Source of the DNA: Thiodiazotropha sp040506705
GTDB taxonomy: Bacteria > Pseudomonadota > Gammaproteobacteria > Chromatiales > Chromatiaceae
Direction of reading: 5' to 3'
NCBI GenBank assembly: GCA_040506705.1
Contig: JBEVWG010000021.1
Span: 1-64,000, forward strand
DNA length: 64,000 nucleotides
Shown: piece after piece, positions 1-8,684 of the stretch
Numbering within the stretch: position 1 is the stretch's first letter
Layout of the letters: each line of letters opens with the position of its first letter
Made by a program: the position numbers and the translations under genes
The notes under the pieces: generated by a model
Databases searched by the model: none
What the model saw: the letters and a program-made list of their open reading frames with translations, nothing else
What the model was told of the DNA's origin: nothing

Positions 1-2
1 AT

Positions 3-119
3 TTCACAGCGGTTGGAGCGATTGATCGGATAAAGGCTTATGCTCAATCCATGGAGAAGTGCTGGTTCCAGGGTCAAAGTGCAGCGAAAAGTAATTATCG
101 TCTTGTCGTAGTTGGATAG
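3..119 (+). CDS. C-terminal tail of an upstream gene (partial)
   Basis: The third forward frame is open from the window edge and stops at TAG 117-119, giving 38 residues that end in YRLVVVG. The composition (AIDRIKAYAQSMEKCW) looks like protein, and the other two forward frames stop within about 35 bases. There is no start in the window and the family cannot be recognised, so this may be chance. Confidence 0.35.
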   Translation, partial: FTAVGAIDRIKAYAQSMEKCWFQGQSAAKSNYRLVVVG

Positions 120-163
120 GGAGAGAAGCGATCAAGAATCTGGCAATAGATTTCAGAACATTT

Positions 164-182
164 AAAGTTGGGGTGTCCTCAA
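164..182 (+). repeat. Copy of the TTGGGGTGTCC end repeat
   Basis: Reads AAAGTTGGGGTGTCCTCAA. The same block recurs at 2694, 2933 and 5288, and its reverse complement GGACACCCC at 389, 5173 (one mismatch) and 5196. Together with the inverse copy at 389-406 it brackets a 42-codon reading frame. It looks like the terminal sequence of a small mobile element, but no transposase lies nearby. Confidence 0.7.
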
Positions 183-245
183 CTACTCAATTATCCTGGC
201 TTTCAAGCTGTTCAGTGCACTTGGAAATGTGTTAAGAGATAGATA

Positions 246-374
246 ATGGGTGACCAAGAGCGTAATAAAAAAGCATCAATACTGAAAGTCATAGTATGGG
301 CAGCAATTGCACTTTGGGTGATATTTGTCGTTCTAGTAAAGCTAAAATTTGGTTTTTTTGGTTTTGAATTATAA
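246..374 (+). CDS. Small single-pass membrane protein, 42 aa
   Basis: ATG 246 to TAA 372-374. The product begins MGDQERNKKAS, has one strongly hydrophobic helix (about residues 12-32, VIVWAAIALWVIFVVLV) and ends KLKFGFFGFEL. A positive N-terminus before one helix and a short basic tail fit a small inner-membrane protein. Only a weak purine stretch (AAGAGA, about 230-236) precedes the start. It sits exactly between inverted copies of the GGACACCCCAA repeat (164-182 and 389-406), so it could be element cargo. No family is recognised and expression is unproven. Confidence 0.4.
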   Translation: MGDQERNKKASILKVIVWAAIALWVIFVVLVKLKFGFFGFEL

Positions 375-388
375 ATAAAGATATTAAA

Positions 389-406
389 GATATGGGACAC
401 CCCAAC
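389..406 (-). repeat. Inverse copy of the end repeat
   Basis: Reads GATATGGGACACCCCAAC, the reverse complement of the TTGGGGTGTCC core seen at 164-182. It closes the inverted pair around the 42-codon reading frame. Confidence 0.7.
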
Positions 407-497
407 AAATATTGATAAATTCAAGTCAGTGATATAGGATTTTCAAAAGAACTTGAATCAACATGATAAACTGGACTGCCCACGAAAAGGAGTTGCG

Positions 498-2651
498 ATG
501 ATTAGGAGGGGCAGCGTGGTACGGTCTTACATTCAAACAATCTTTTTGATTTTAACGTTATTGATTGCATCAAGCTGCAATCAGTCTTCGAACAGCAATA
601 ACGAAACAGACCCCAACGGAACCAGCGCCGACATTAGCATAGCGCTGGATGTAGGCAACGCCACAACAGAATCCGTTGAAGCGCTTTTTCATCCTGGGGT
701 TGTCGGCTACGGCCTTTTGGCACTGGATAAAAGCGGTAACAACTTTATTCCCGCCTATTTCGGCCTGAACGAATATCTTGACGCCACTAGCGACCGCGGT
801 GGCTATGTGGTGATCGACGAGCTAAGTGATCGACTGAGAAGCATGACCGCCCTCGGCGATGACACAGAACTACTGAGCCACCTGAACGAGGTAAACGAGG
901 CCGTCTCCCTTATTGATCTGCGCAATAACAGGGTGCAACTGCTACTTGGCTGCGCGCTGCCGGACGCACTCTCCAAATGGAGTGGCTACAACCACAACAT
1001 TCGTAGCGGCTACAATAATGATGATTCCGCTCAACCTCTGTATGCCTGTGCCCCGTTGAGAGACGATGCGGCAAGAGCTACCTGGCAACGCCTGATGCAG
1101 TCCACAGCCGAGTTTTTCAGCGCTTATGGGGACAAGGTGGTCTTTATCATCGGCAACGAACCTGAGACCTATTTCGGAGGCGATTTTAATGAGCTTTATG
1201 ACCTTTTTGAAACCACTGCGAGCGGCTTAAGGGCCGGTAACCCCAATGTAAAGATCGGCGGCCTCACCACAAGCCATTACGACCAGAGCATTCTGAATAA
1301 AGCCTACCTGACCTACCATGATGATCCGGACCTGAGCAACAATATCGACGAAAGTTATTTCACATCGGAGATTCAGGATCTGGGACTACCATTGATAGAA
1401 GCCTGGCTGCAGAGACTGCAGCAAAACAGCCTGCCCATTGATCTCATCCAAACGAAAAATTTCAACGGCAACCCATCCCCCGCGACCAGCGGCTTTTGGG
1501 TGGATGAGATTAGCGAGATAGAATCCTGGCTGCAAACGAATCCACAAGCTCACAGCGGTAGCGTGGATATGTTCTATACCGATTTTCCCGGCTGGCATAC
1601 TGTCTGTGCGGAAGACAATCATGGCGATCGGGAGTCAATCTGGGACTCGGAGTACTTTCCCGCCTGGTATGTGAGTACCTATATTGCCATGAAGGCCTAT
1701 CAACTTGGGCACACGGGTGTCATCAACAACGTTGAACCCCTGCTTGCCTTTCTGATCGAATACGGCTATTCCACCTTCTTCCATACCTCCTGTGAAACCG
1801 ACCAGTTGAGACCTGCCGGATTCAACGGTTCAATTAGCCTTAATGCAGGCCAAACATCCATTGGTGGACAAGAGGTAAAAACCTATATCCCCAAACCTAT
1901 CCTCAACAGCTTGCACCTTTTGACGGGATTCAATGGCTCCCTGATTCCTCTGGATAGCGGTGACAGAAATGTGCATATGGTGGCGTCCTATGATAGCTCC
2001 AACGGTGAGACCGCCATACTTATCAGTTACTTTCTACCGTCAGCCTTAAACTACCATACTGCCGGATTCCAAGGGTATGAGTGGGGGCAGCTATTCAAGA
2101 ATAACTATGGCATAGCCTATGATAAGGATGAATTGAGTGAGATGACCCCCAACCCTATGCTGCAGACCTACATGGACGACCCTGAGAGACCAAAAGATCT
2201 CATAACTGACCTGCTGCAGGGACCACAAACACTCAACATCGATGACCTTGGCGTCAGCCCTGAATTTAGCGCATTCCTGAGTGCCAGCCGCGAAGCTGGC
2301 ATGGCAAACCAGGTACTTAAGGAGGAGGCTGAAACTGGTCGATACAAAACCCTCTCCATCAACCTCGATGGATTAGTGGCAGGCAGCTACACTCTGCAGC
2401 GGCAGGTTGTCGACAAGGAGCACGGCAACGCCAACACCCATCGCTATGTTATTCACGACGACCTGGAGTCAGCCTACGCCTCTGGCGGGATTGATGCCCT
2501 CAAGGCTGCTGCCATTAGTTATCATGACCAGTATGGCGTGAACTCCACGCGCCTGCTAGACCAGGATCTGGTGGTAACAGGGGAGGGCGCTAGCCTGGAG
2601 CTGGCACTGAAACCGAACTCGGTACACTTGATAAAAGTAACCCCTCAGTGA
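498..2651 (+). CDS. Glycoside-hydrolase-like lipoprotein, 717 aa
   Basis: Start ATG 498 is preferred over ATG 453 because AAGGAG (485-490) lies 7 nt upstream and the N-terminus then forms a lipoprotein signal (hydrophobic 12-24, IASSC with Cys27). A Ser/Asn-rich linker follows. The middle carries VVFIIGNEPETYFGG with N220-E221-P222; an Asn-Glu-Pro after a beta strand is typical of the acid/base site of clan GH-A (GH39-like) barrels. A later Asp/aromatic segment (VDMFYTDFPGW) could hold other active-site residues, but the nucleophile is not certain. The C-terminal part (from about residue 490) looks beta-rich. I infer a cell-envelope polysaccharide hydrolase or binding protein. The last 57 codons are duplicated just downstream (2721-2890). 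Confidence 0.6.
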   Translation: MIRRGSVVRSYIQTIFLILTLLIASSCNQSSNSNNETDPNGTSADISIALDVGNATTESVEALFHPGVVGYGLLALDKSGNNFIPAYFGLNEYLDATSDRGGYVVIDELSDRLRSMTALGDDTELLSHLNEVNEAVSLIDLRNNRVQLLLGCALPDALSKWSGYNHNIRSGYNNDDSAQPLYACAPLRDDAARATWQRLMQSTAEFFSAYGDKVVFIIGNEPETYFGGDFNELYDLFETTASGLRAGNPNVKIGGLTTSHYDQSILNKAYLTYHDDPDLSNNIDESYFTSEIQDLGLPLIEAWLQRLQQNSLPIDLIQTKNFNGNPSPATSGFWVDEISEIESWLQTNPQAHSGSVDMFYTDFPGWHTVCAEDNHGDRESIWDSEYFPAWYVSTYIAMKAYQLGHTGVINNVEPLLAFLIEYGYSTFFHTSCETDQLRPAGFNGSISLNAGQTSIGGQEVKTYIPKPILNSLHLLTGFNGSLIPLDSGDRNVHMVASYDSSNGETAILISYFLPSALNYHTAGFQGYEWGQLFKNNYGIAYDKDELSEMTPNPMLQTYMDDPERPKDLITDLLQGPQTLNIDDLGVSPEFSAFLSASREAGMANQVLKEEAETGRYKTLSINLDGLVAGSYTLQRQVVDKEHGNANTHRYVIHDDLESAYASGGIDALKAAAISYHDQYGVNSTRLLDQDLVVTGEGASLELALKPNSVHLIKVTPQ

Positions 2652-2693
2652 ACAGCATAATTAAAGTTCGGTGTGTTCTCAATTTCTTCCTCT

Positions 2694-2715
2694 AAAGTTG
2701 GGGTGTCCTCAATTT
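2694..2715 (+). repeat. End repeat copy inside the duplicated unit
   Basis: AAAGTTGGGGTGTCCTCAAT block directly after the lipoprotein gene. A degenerate version (AAAGTTCGGTGTGTTCTCAA) lies about 30 bases earlier. The same pair recurs at 2902-2956 in the second unit, followed by stuttered CTCAATTTCCTT blocks to about 2990. Confidence 0.75.
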
Positions 2716-2720
2716 CCTTT

Positions 2721-2890
2721 CTGGCGGAATTGATGCCCTCAAGGCTGCTGCCATTAGTTATCATGGCCAGTATGGCGTGAACTCCACACGCCTGCTAGAC
2801 CAGGATCTGGTGGTAACAGGGGAGGGCGCTAGCCTGGAGCTGGCACTGAAACCGAACTCGGTACACTTGATAAAAGTAACTCCTCAGTGA
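2721..2890 (+). pseudogene. Duplicated C-terminal fragment of the lipoprotein gene
   Basis: The second copy keeps the C-terminal reading frame (LAALKPNS-type tail, then TGA 2888-2890) but has no start codon, ribosome site or upstream domains, and the first copy's stop precedes it. It is a non-functional by-product of the tandem duplication. Confidence 0.85.
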
Positions 2891-3155
2891 ACAGCATAAT
2901 TAAAGTTCAGTGTGTTCTCAATTTCTTCCTCTAAAGTTGGGGTGTCCTCAATTTCCTTGTCCTCAATTTCCTTTCTCAATTTCCTTCTTCTGTTTTGTTC
3001 CACATACAACAACAACTTTTCCAATGTTGCGTTCTGCACAATGAGAATAGTGTTTATGGTCAACTAAGTTACTGTATATAAACAAGGTTTAAATAAGGCA
3101 TAATATTTGCATGTTTATTTGGTTTGTCTAATTTGCATCATAAATGGAGTGCCTT

Positions 3156-5162
3156 ATGAGCAATAGTATCGATACTGCTTTGTTACTCAATAACATGCCC
3201 CAGGTTCTTAGTTACCACAACAATCTCTGCAATTTGGCGGACTGGTGGAGAAAAGTTGCACTGTTGGGCAAGATCAACAGCCTGCAGATCGCAGTGACAC
3301 TTATGGAGGACATGGAGGCGACCCGCAAGAAATTTGAATCACTGCAGAGCCAGCTGATAGAGAATCTGGTCAAAGTGAACCTCAAAAAACTGGATCAGGA
3401 GCTGAATGCGCTAGCCCAGGTCTCAATAGACATACTCATCCGCAACCTCTTCGAACGTACTGCCGATGTTGGTTTCCTTGCCACAGACGATGATCTTCGG
3501 GCATTTTTAAGTTGCCAGGAGACAGATTCTCAGCAGGAGAGGGATATTGTTCATCGGCTGCATGAATATACTCAAAAATATAGTGTCTACGATGAGATTA
3601 TCATTCTTGAGCCCAGTGGCCGTGTCCGAGTACATCTTGATGAAGAGAATAACCCAATTTCACACTCTACGGACCCTCTGATTCGTGAAACACTGGCTAC
3701 ACATCAGCCATATGTAGAGACGTTCAGGCACTCTGATCTACAACCAAAACAAAAACACTCTCTGATCTACTCCGCACGCATAACTGAGACGAATGATGCG
3801 CGCTCAAAAGTGCTCGGTGTGCTTTGCTTATGTTTTCGCTTCGATGATGAAATGACTGGTATTTTTAACAATCTTCGAAAAGGTAATGAAATCATCGCAA
3901 TTCTCGATCAAAGTAATCGGGTCATCTCGAGTAGCGCTCCATTGTCTTTGAAAGTGGATGATAAAGTTGAAACTATTTCCAGTAACAAGAGCAGACTGAT
4001 AAAGCTTAAAGAAGAGGAGTATATTGCGCGCACGACTACGACAAAAGGATATCAGGGTTTTACTGGACTCTCCTGGCAAGGACATACCATGGTTCCATTA
4101 CGGTCAGCCTTTGTTGATAGCAGAGAGAATACCATTGACAGTGAACAACTCTTATCAACTTCGCAACTCTTTTCTGATGAACTGCAAACAATTTCGTCAA
4201 CAGCAACGACTGTAACTGACGACCTTATACTCGTTGTGCTCAATGGCCAGATTGTATCGGCAAAAAAAGATGCTAAAGAGTTTATGCCGGTTCTGGATGA
4301 GATACGTAATATCGGCCATCAAACCAAAGGTGTATTCAAGAACTCAGTTACTAAACTTTATGAAACCGTTGTCTCTTCGCTGCTCAGCGAAATTCAGTTT
4401 CAGGCCTTACTTGCCGTAGATATCATGGATCGTAACCTCTATGAGCGCGCCAATGATGTTCGCTGGTGGGCCTTGACTACGCGCTTCAGGGAGATTCTTG
4501 ATAAGCCCGATTTAAATGCTGCTGATCAAGATACACTCTCTTCGATATTGGCTTATATTAATGAGTTGTACACCGTATATACCAACCTTTTTCTTTTTGA
4601 CAATCAGGGTGAGATCCTTGCTGTATCCAACCAGGAAGAGGCCTCTCTGGTAGGAACAAAGCTTCCTCCAGATGCACATTATAAACAGGCACTTGGCGTC
4701 CAAGAGACTCAGAGCTACATAGTTTCACCCTTCGAATCCACTATGCTTTATGGCAATCGGCATACCTATATCTACCTTACCTCGGTTAAGTCACTCTCCA
4801 GCCAAGCAAGCGTCGGTGGGATTGGTATCGTTTTCGACTCTGAGCCTCAGTTTACCGCCATGCTTGAGGATGCTCTACCAAGAGATGATAAGGGTAATAT
4901 GCTGGAAGGTGCCTTTGGTATCTTTGCTAACCGTAACGGCGTAGTCATCTCCTCAACCAATGAGCAATACCAGGTTGGAGATAGTCTCGAATTGGAACAG
5001 CAGTTTTTTGAATTAGAAAACGGTGAACGACACTCTGCACTTGTCGAATTTCAAGGTCAATCTTATGCGATTGGTGCTGCTATGTCCCAGGGGTATAGGG
5101 AGTACAAGACCACTGGAGATTATGAGAATGATGTTATTGGCTTGATATTTGTTCCAGTATGA
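3156..5162 (+). CDS. Soluble double cache-type sensor, probably C-terminally truncated, 668 aa
   Basis: Start ATG 3156 is chosen over ATG 3144 because GGAG (3146-3149) sits 6 nt upstream. No signal peptide or membrane helix is visible. After an N-terminal helical region, two related modules begin with NLFERTADVGFLATDDD (from about residue 97) and NLYERANDVRWWALTTR (from about residue 427), each followed by a small-molecule-sensor-like alpha/beta segment (IIILEPSGRVRVHLDEEN; LFLFDNQGEILAVS). From memory, relatives of this type continue into a CheW-like domain after the GYREYK...DVIGLIFVPV segment. Here the frame stops right there, 10 bases before the first GATATGGGACAC repeat, suggesting that an element insertion removed the output domain. 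The ligand is unknown. Confidence 0.6.
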   Translation: MSNSIDTALLLNNMPQVLSYHNNLCNLADWWRKVALLGKINSLQIAVTLMEDMEATRKKFESLQSQLIENLVKVNLKKLDQELNALAQVSIDILIRNLFERTADVGFLATDDDLRAFLSCQETDSQQERDIVHRLHEYTQKYSVYDEIIILEPSGRVRVHLDEENNPISHSTDPLIRETLATHQPYVETFRHSDLQPKQKHSLIYSARITETNDARSKVLGVLCLCFRFDDEMTGIFNNLRKGNEIIAILDQSNRVISSSAPLSLKVDDKVETISSNKSRLIKLKEEEYIARTTTTKGYQGFTGLSWQGHTMVPLRSAFVDSRENTIDSEQLLSTSQLFSDELQTISSTATTVTDDLILVVLNGQIVSAKKDAKEFMPVLDEIRNIGHQTKGVFKNSVTKLYETVVSSLLSEIQFQALLAVDIMDRNLYERANDVRWWALTTRFREILDKPDLNAADQDTLSSILAYINELYTVYTNLFLFDNQGEILAVSNQEEASLVGTKLPPDAHYKQALGVQETQSYIVSPFESTMLYGNRHTYIYLTSVKSLSSQASVGGIGIVFDSEPQFTAMLEDALPRDDKGNMLEGAFGIFANRNGVVISSTNEQYQVGDSLELEQQFFELENGERHSALVEFQGQSYAIGAAMSQGYREYKTTGDYENDVIGLIFVPV

Positions 5163-5195
5163 AGATATCGAAGATATGGGACACTCCAAAGAGAA

Positions 5196-5308
5196 GATAT
5201 GGGACACCCCAAAAAATATTCTAGTAGAGGATTTGTTGGGTGAGATATCACTACATATATCTATATGTAGTAGATAGCTGTTAATCAAAAGTTGGGGTGT
5301 CCTCAATT
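5196..5308. mobile_element. MITE-like element with inverted ends
   Basis: The left end GATATGGGACACCCCAA (5196-5212) and right end GTTGGGGTGTCCTCAATT (5291-5308) share an 11-bp perfect inverted core, GGACACCCCAA/TTGGGGTGTCC. The 113-bp interior has a perfect 9-bp hairpin, CTACATATA-tc-TATATGTAG (5251-5270), and no coding capacity. An extra left-end copy with one mismatch is at 5173-5190. This is the architecture of a non-autonomous miniature element. The mobilising enzyme is not in the window. Confidence 0.65.
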
Positions 5309-5527
5309 ATTTTGGATAGATGGATGATTTCACTCTATCCTACTTCCATTTTTCTACCTGGATAGCCAAGGGGGGTGGTTATTCTCCCCAATCATTGGGT
5401 AGTATAGCACTGTTGATAAGGCTGCCCCTTATCTATTATTTTATCAAGGTTACTCCTTGATACCTGACTCCGCTCTGCTTTCCGTTTTCAGGGATTTAGA
5501 AATTCAACGATTTAACAGGATGAATCA
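5309..5527 (+). promoter_or_regulatory. Leader with two adjacent hairpins before the exported-protein gene
   Basis: Two perfect stem-loops with the same AAGG-N5-CCTT core lie side by side: GATAAGG-ctgcc-CCTTATC (about 5416-5434) and TATCAAGG-ttact-CCTTGATA (about 5442-5462). A purine-rich GGGGGG/CTCCCC region precedes them. They may form an mRNA leader structure or operator pair. No known riboswitch consensus is recognised. Confidence 0.35.
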
Positions 5528-7321
5528 ATGGTGAGAGTACTCCAACTGATCATAGCTTTACTGATGATCTCCACTAACAGCCTAGTCATGGCTGTCCATG
5601 TTAACCACGATCGCACTGGTCAGGTGGCACTGCTACCCTACTACACGGTCAACAATAATTTCATTACCAACTTTACAATCACTAACACCACCAATCTATT
5701 CAAAGCAGTGCGGGTGCGTATTCTCGAATCTAAAAACTCGGGAGATCTGCTTAACTTCAATGTCTATCTCTCACCCTATGATGTATGGAACGGCACGCTG
5801 CGCAGGAATGCATCCACCGGTCTACCCAATCTGATCAGCGAAGATGAAAGTTGCACTTATCCAGTAAAGACCAACCTGCACGCAGGGATTGATCTACTGA
5901 ATATCTACACTGCGACATCGGATGATGATCTGACGGAAGGCTATATTGAGATCATCGAAATGGGCGTTGTCGCAGATGGTGCAGGGCCTGCTGTGGATGG
6001 TGGTTATGAAGCGGAAATGGATGCTGGTGGCAATGCAGATGGCGTAGTGAATGACGCGGCGGGTGACCGCTCTGTTGTCACAGGGCTACTACATAGTAAT
6101 ACCGGTATACCAGCAGATTGTTCTGTTGTCAGTGACGCCTGGGATGCGGGGGATGTAAGTGGGTCAGCAATCAATGGGTTTGAACCTGGGTCAATGGGAA
6201 GCAACGGTGTGGCAATGGACTCGGCTGATTCAGCCGCACCGTATGGAGACAGTCATAATGCCGGGCTGGTTGCCCCAAGCGGTGGTATCAACGTCTATGG
6301 GATATTGATCAATGTGGCTACTGGTGCGGGTCTTGTTCAAGAGGGAACGCACATTGATCGTTATACTACGGTAGCTCAGCACTACCTGCCCGATGACCCA
6401 GTACATTACCGCTTGCCATCGCTCGCCTCTGGAGATATCCAGGAAGCATACATAACCAATGCGCTAGGAGACGGCATGAAGGGTAATACGATGCCACTGA
6501 CTGAGTATGACACCGGCGCACTACACGACATCTCACCGCAGGTATCAGTCCCGATGGGGTCGAATCCCTTGCCAATCTCTGTGGTTTTGAGTGCTGACCA
6601 AGTTTCTGCTCCCTATTTTGAGGAAGTGAATATCAACGGAGAGACAGATATCGTATTGACCTTCCCGATGCGTAAGCATGGGATATGGAATGGCGGCACC
6701 CTGACGAATGACATGGATGGCAGTGGTTCTTTAGAGGCTTGTGTTGGAACCTTGAATGATGGGATTGATGATGGTGAGGCTGTCACCCTGGAAGCTTTAA
6801 GCGCTCAGGTGAATGACTATCCCGGTGATGGTGCTGGTGCTCTATGCACCAATGTTGGCTATGTAGAAAAAATAGATCAGGATATTCAGATTGGTTTTTT
6901 CTACTACGACTACGAACATCATGTTGCCGAATATGTTGGGGAAATACCTTCTGACATTGGGCCGATTCCAGTCGGTCCTTGGTATGAAGTATTTCTGGAA
7001 CGTGCGGTCAATGTGATAGTTTTATATAGAGGTGGAAGCAATCGGTCTGTTCTAGGAACGCCGGCCGCGAATTTTTTTAAAGTGGAACTTGATGTCGCTT
7101 TTTGGGAGGGTTGGGTGACAGTCGATACCGACTCTGCGTACGACTACGAGGTCAATCAAAGTATTATGACACTGACTGAGACCAATGGAGGTATCGGTGC
7201 TGAGGCTGGTGCCTGGACTGGAGCCCCGATGATCGGGTTTTCCGCCATGGCAGCTGATGTCGGCCCGGCTCAAATAGGCGAGACTGTTGAGTTAATACGC
7301 AAAGTGAATCGAAGCGAGTAA
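5528..7321 (+). CDS. Large exported protein of unknown function, 597 aa
   Basis: ATG 5528 follows an AGGA-containing segment about 8 nt upstream. Residues 1-22 form a signal peptide (hydrophobic LIIALLMIS, cleavage after MA22). The mature N-terminus HVNHDRTGQVALLPYYTVNN leads into a beta-rich segment (FTITNTTNLFKAVRVRILESKNS) of a conserved but uncharacterised exported family as I remember it. The middle (about residues 145-260) is rich in Gly, Asp and Ala and may bind calcium. No membrane anchor or sorting tail is seen at the C-terminus (ELIRKVNRSE). A surface or periplasmic structural role is a guess. Confidence 0.6.
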   Translation: MVRVLQLIIALLMISTNSLVMAVHVNHDRTGQVALLPYYTVNNNFITNFTITNTTNLFKAVRVRILESKNSGDLLNFNVYLSPYDVWNGTLRRNASTGLPNLISEDESCTYPVKTNLHAGIDLLNIYTATSDDDLTEGYIEIIEMGVVADGAGPAVDGGYEAEMDAGGNADGVVNDAAGDRSVVTGLLHSNTGIPADCSVVSDAWDAGDVSGSAINGFEPGSMGSNGVAMDSADSAAPYGDSHNAGLVAPSGGINVYGILINVATGAGLVQEGTHIDRYTTVAQHYLPDDPVHYRLPSLASGDIQEAYITNALGDGMKGNTMPLTEYDTGALHDISPQVSVPMGSNPLPISVVLSADQVSAPYFEEVNINGETDIVLTFPMRKHGIWNGGTLTNDMDGSGSLEACVGTLNDGIDDGEAVTLEALSAQVNDYPGDGAGALCTNVGYVEKIDQDIQIGFFYYDYEHHVAEYVGEIPSDIGPIPVGPWYEVFLERAVNVIVLYRGGSNRSVLGTPAANFFKVELDVAFWEGWVTVDTDSAYDYEVNQSIMTLTETNGGIGAEAGAWTGAPMIGFSAMAADVGPAQIGETVELIRKVNRSE

Positions 7322-7436
7322 TTACCTGCAGTGTTTACAGCGCGCTCCGTTTTCAGGGATGGGCCATTGGCTCCTTTGTTTTATCTCATCGGTTGAGTGT
7401 GGACCCACTCTCAAGAATTCCTCCGTGAACATGTAG

Positions 7437-7510
7437 CCTGGATGGAGTGCAACGGAATCCGGGTTATTCAATGTACAATCCATCCCGGATTCCGTTGCAC
7501 TCCATCCAGG
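7437..7510. repeat. REP-type palindrome, 27-bp perfect arms
   Basis: Left arm 7437-7463 begins CCTGGATGGAGTGCAACGG, and right arm 7484-7510 is its perfect reverse complement, with a 20-nt loop. The GGATGGAGTGCAACGGAATCC core matches a repeat type widespread in gammaproteobacterial intergenic DNA. It could fold as a strong RNA hairpin after the exported-protein gene. Confidence 0.85.
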
Positions 7511-7525
7511 TTAGCTTATAAGAAA

Positions 7526-7620
7526 GATATGGGGTGCCCGTTAAAATATTCTCATAGAGGTTTTGTAGGGTGAGATATCACTACGATATCTTTATGCAGT
7601 AGATAGCAGCTGCTCGATTA
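7526..7620 (+). mobile_element. Decayed second copy of the MITE-like element
   Basis: GATATGGGGTGCCCG followed by AAAATATTCT, TAGAGG, GTAGGGTGAGATATCACTAC and AGTAGATAGC parallels 5196-5280 base by base with scattered changes. The right TTGGGGTGTCC end is missing. Two diverged copies support a dispersed element. Confidence 0.6.
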
Positions 7621-7647
7621 TTTGAGATTCATGCGCCACAGGACCCA

Positions 7648-8457
7648 CTAGGCCCGATATGCTCTAGGCTCGTTGTTATCAAAACCTGGAATCTCCAGAT
7701 AGATACAAGTCAGTTGCATATCCTCGTCTGTTTCACTCTCGCCATACAAGCGGTCACCAACCACCGGATGGCCGGCTTCACTTAGATGTCGACGAATCTG
7801 ATGTTTTCGCCCTGTATCTATCTCAACATGAAGCAATGATCTGTCTTGTGCCTCGTCGTATTCAACCTGGCTTATCCTGCTTATTGCAGAACGGCCATCA
7901 ATCGGATTTTCGATCACTTTTTTGGCCCCATCATTGGAAAACAGTCCAACAACCCAGGCCCGATAGCGCTTTTTGACTTTTCGCTCACGAAACATTCGGG
8001 CCAGTTCTCCGGCAACCCGCTTCTTGTGTGCCAGTACCATCAGCCCGTCAGTTGCCCGGTCCAGTCGGTGAACCAGAAAGACTGGTCGCTCTGGTGTAAG
8101 GTGGGTTTGAACCCAGCGATCGATTGCACAATGGTCACCCCATTTTGAACCATGGGAGAGCATCCCTTTGGGTTTAAACCAAATGGTGTATTCTCCCTCG
8201 TCGGCGATCAGATTGGCATCTGCTGGTTCAGTGGCGAGTACCTGTTCGTTATAGTAACAATGTAGTTGGTCACCCTCCTGCAGTCGGCTTTTGGCTCGTC
8301 GTATTCGCCGCACACCACCCCCGCGCTCCAGCCAGACAGCCCCTTTCCACATAACCTGTTTGATACGTTGACGTGATAGACCACTGGCCACGGCCAGTAG
8401 CTCCACCGGGTTTTTCAATGCACTATCTATGCTGATGTGATATTCAGATGCTGACAT
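7648..8457 (-). CDS. RluA-family RNA pseudouridine synthase, 269 aa
   Basis: Converts uridine to pseudouridine in rRNA or tRNA. An S4-like RNA-binding segment spans about residues 10-70 (SGLSRQRIKQVMWKGAVWL, EGDQLHCYYN). The catalytic motif HRLDRATDG places the catalytic Asp at D133. The GRKHQIRRHLSEAGHPVVGDRLYG segment is the usual C-terminal RluA signature. Length is normal. It ends shortly before a decayed repeat and stands alone. The exact target (RluA, RluC or TruC type) cannot be told from the sequence. Confidence 0.88.
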   Translation of the reverse strand: MSASEYHISIDSALKNPVELLAVASGLSRQRIKQVMWKGAVWLERGGGVRRIRRAKSRLQEGDQLHCYYNEQVLATEPADANLIADEGEYTIWFKPKGMLSHGSKWGDHCAIDRWVQTHLTPERPVFLVHRLDRATDGLMVLAHKKRVAGELARMFRERKVKKRYRAWVVGLFSNDGAKKVIENPIDGRSAISRISQVEYDEAQDRSLLHVEIDTGRKHQIRRHLSEAGHPVVGDRLYGESETDEDMQLTCIYLEIPGFDNNEPRAYRA

Positions 8458-8684
8458 ACAATGGATCTAGGCTGCTGATGGGGTAATTTAAGAGGCACAT
8501 TCAAATCATCAAGCAATCATATGGGTGAACACAAAAAATCCTATTGAGCTTGGGAGCTGCAACTTTATATTACTCTAATTACTGCTTTGTCGGTCGAGCT
8601 TGGCAAGTTAGAGATGAAACCTGCGTCTACAAAGTAGATAAGTAGGAGATGCTCTTGGCATGAGTGGTAGAGAGTAGGATATGG

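Larger units (their letters stand above)
2482..2959 (+). repeat. 239-bp tandem duplication of a gene 3' end
   Basis: Bases 2482-2720 are repeated at 2721-2959 with an offset of exactly 239 and only a few differences (2489 g to a, one a to g in catgaccag, one g to a in ccacgcg). The unit covers the last 57 codons of the lipoprotein gene, its TGA (2649-2651, copied at 2888-2890) and the following TTGGGGTGTCC repeat. The few differences indicate a fairly recent event. Confidence 0.93.

Noticed and set aside
212..424. Minus-strand 70-aa open frame
   Set aside because: It runs antisense across the repeats and the small membrane ORF, and its C-rich composition is not protein-like.
5341..5470. Possible c-di-GMP riboswitch
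   Set aside because: Hairpins are present but the conserved riboswitch core sequences are not.
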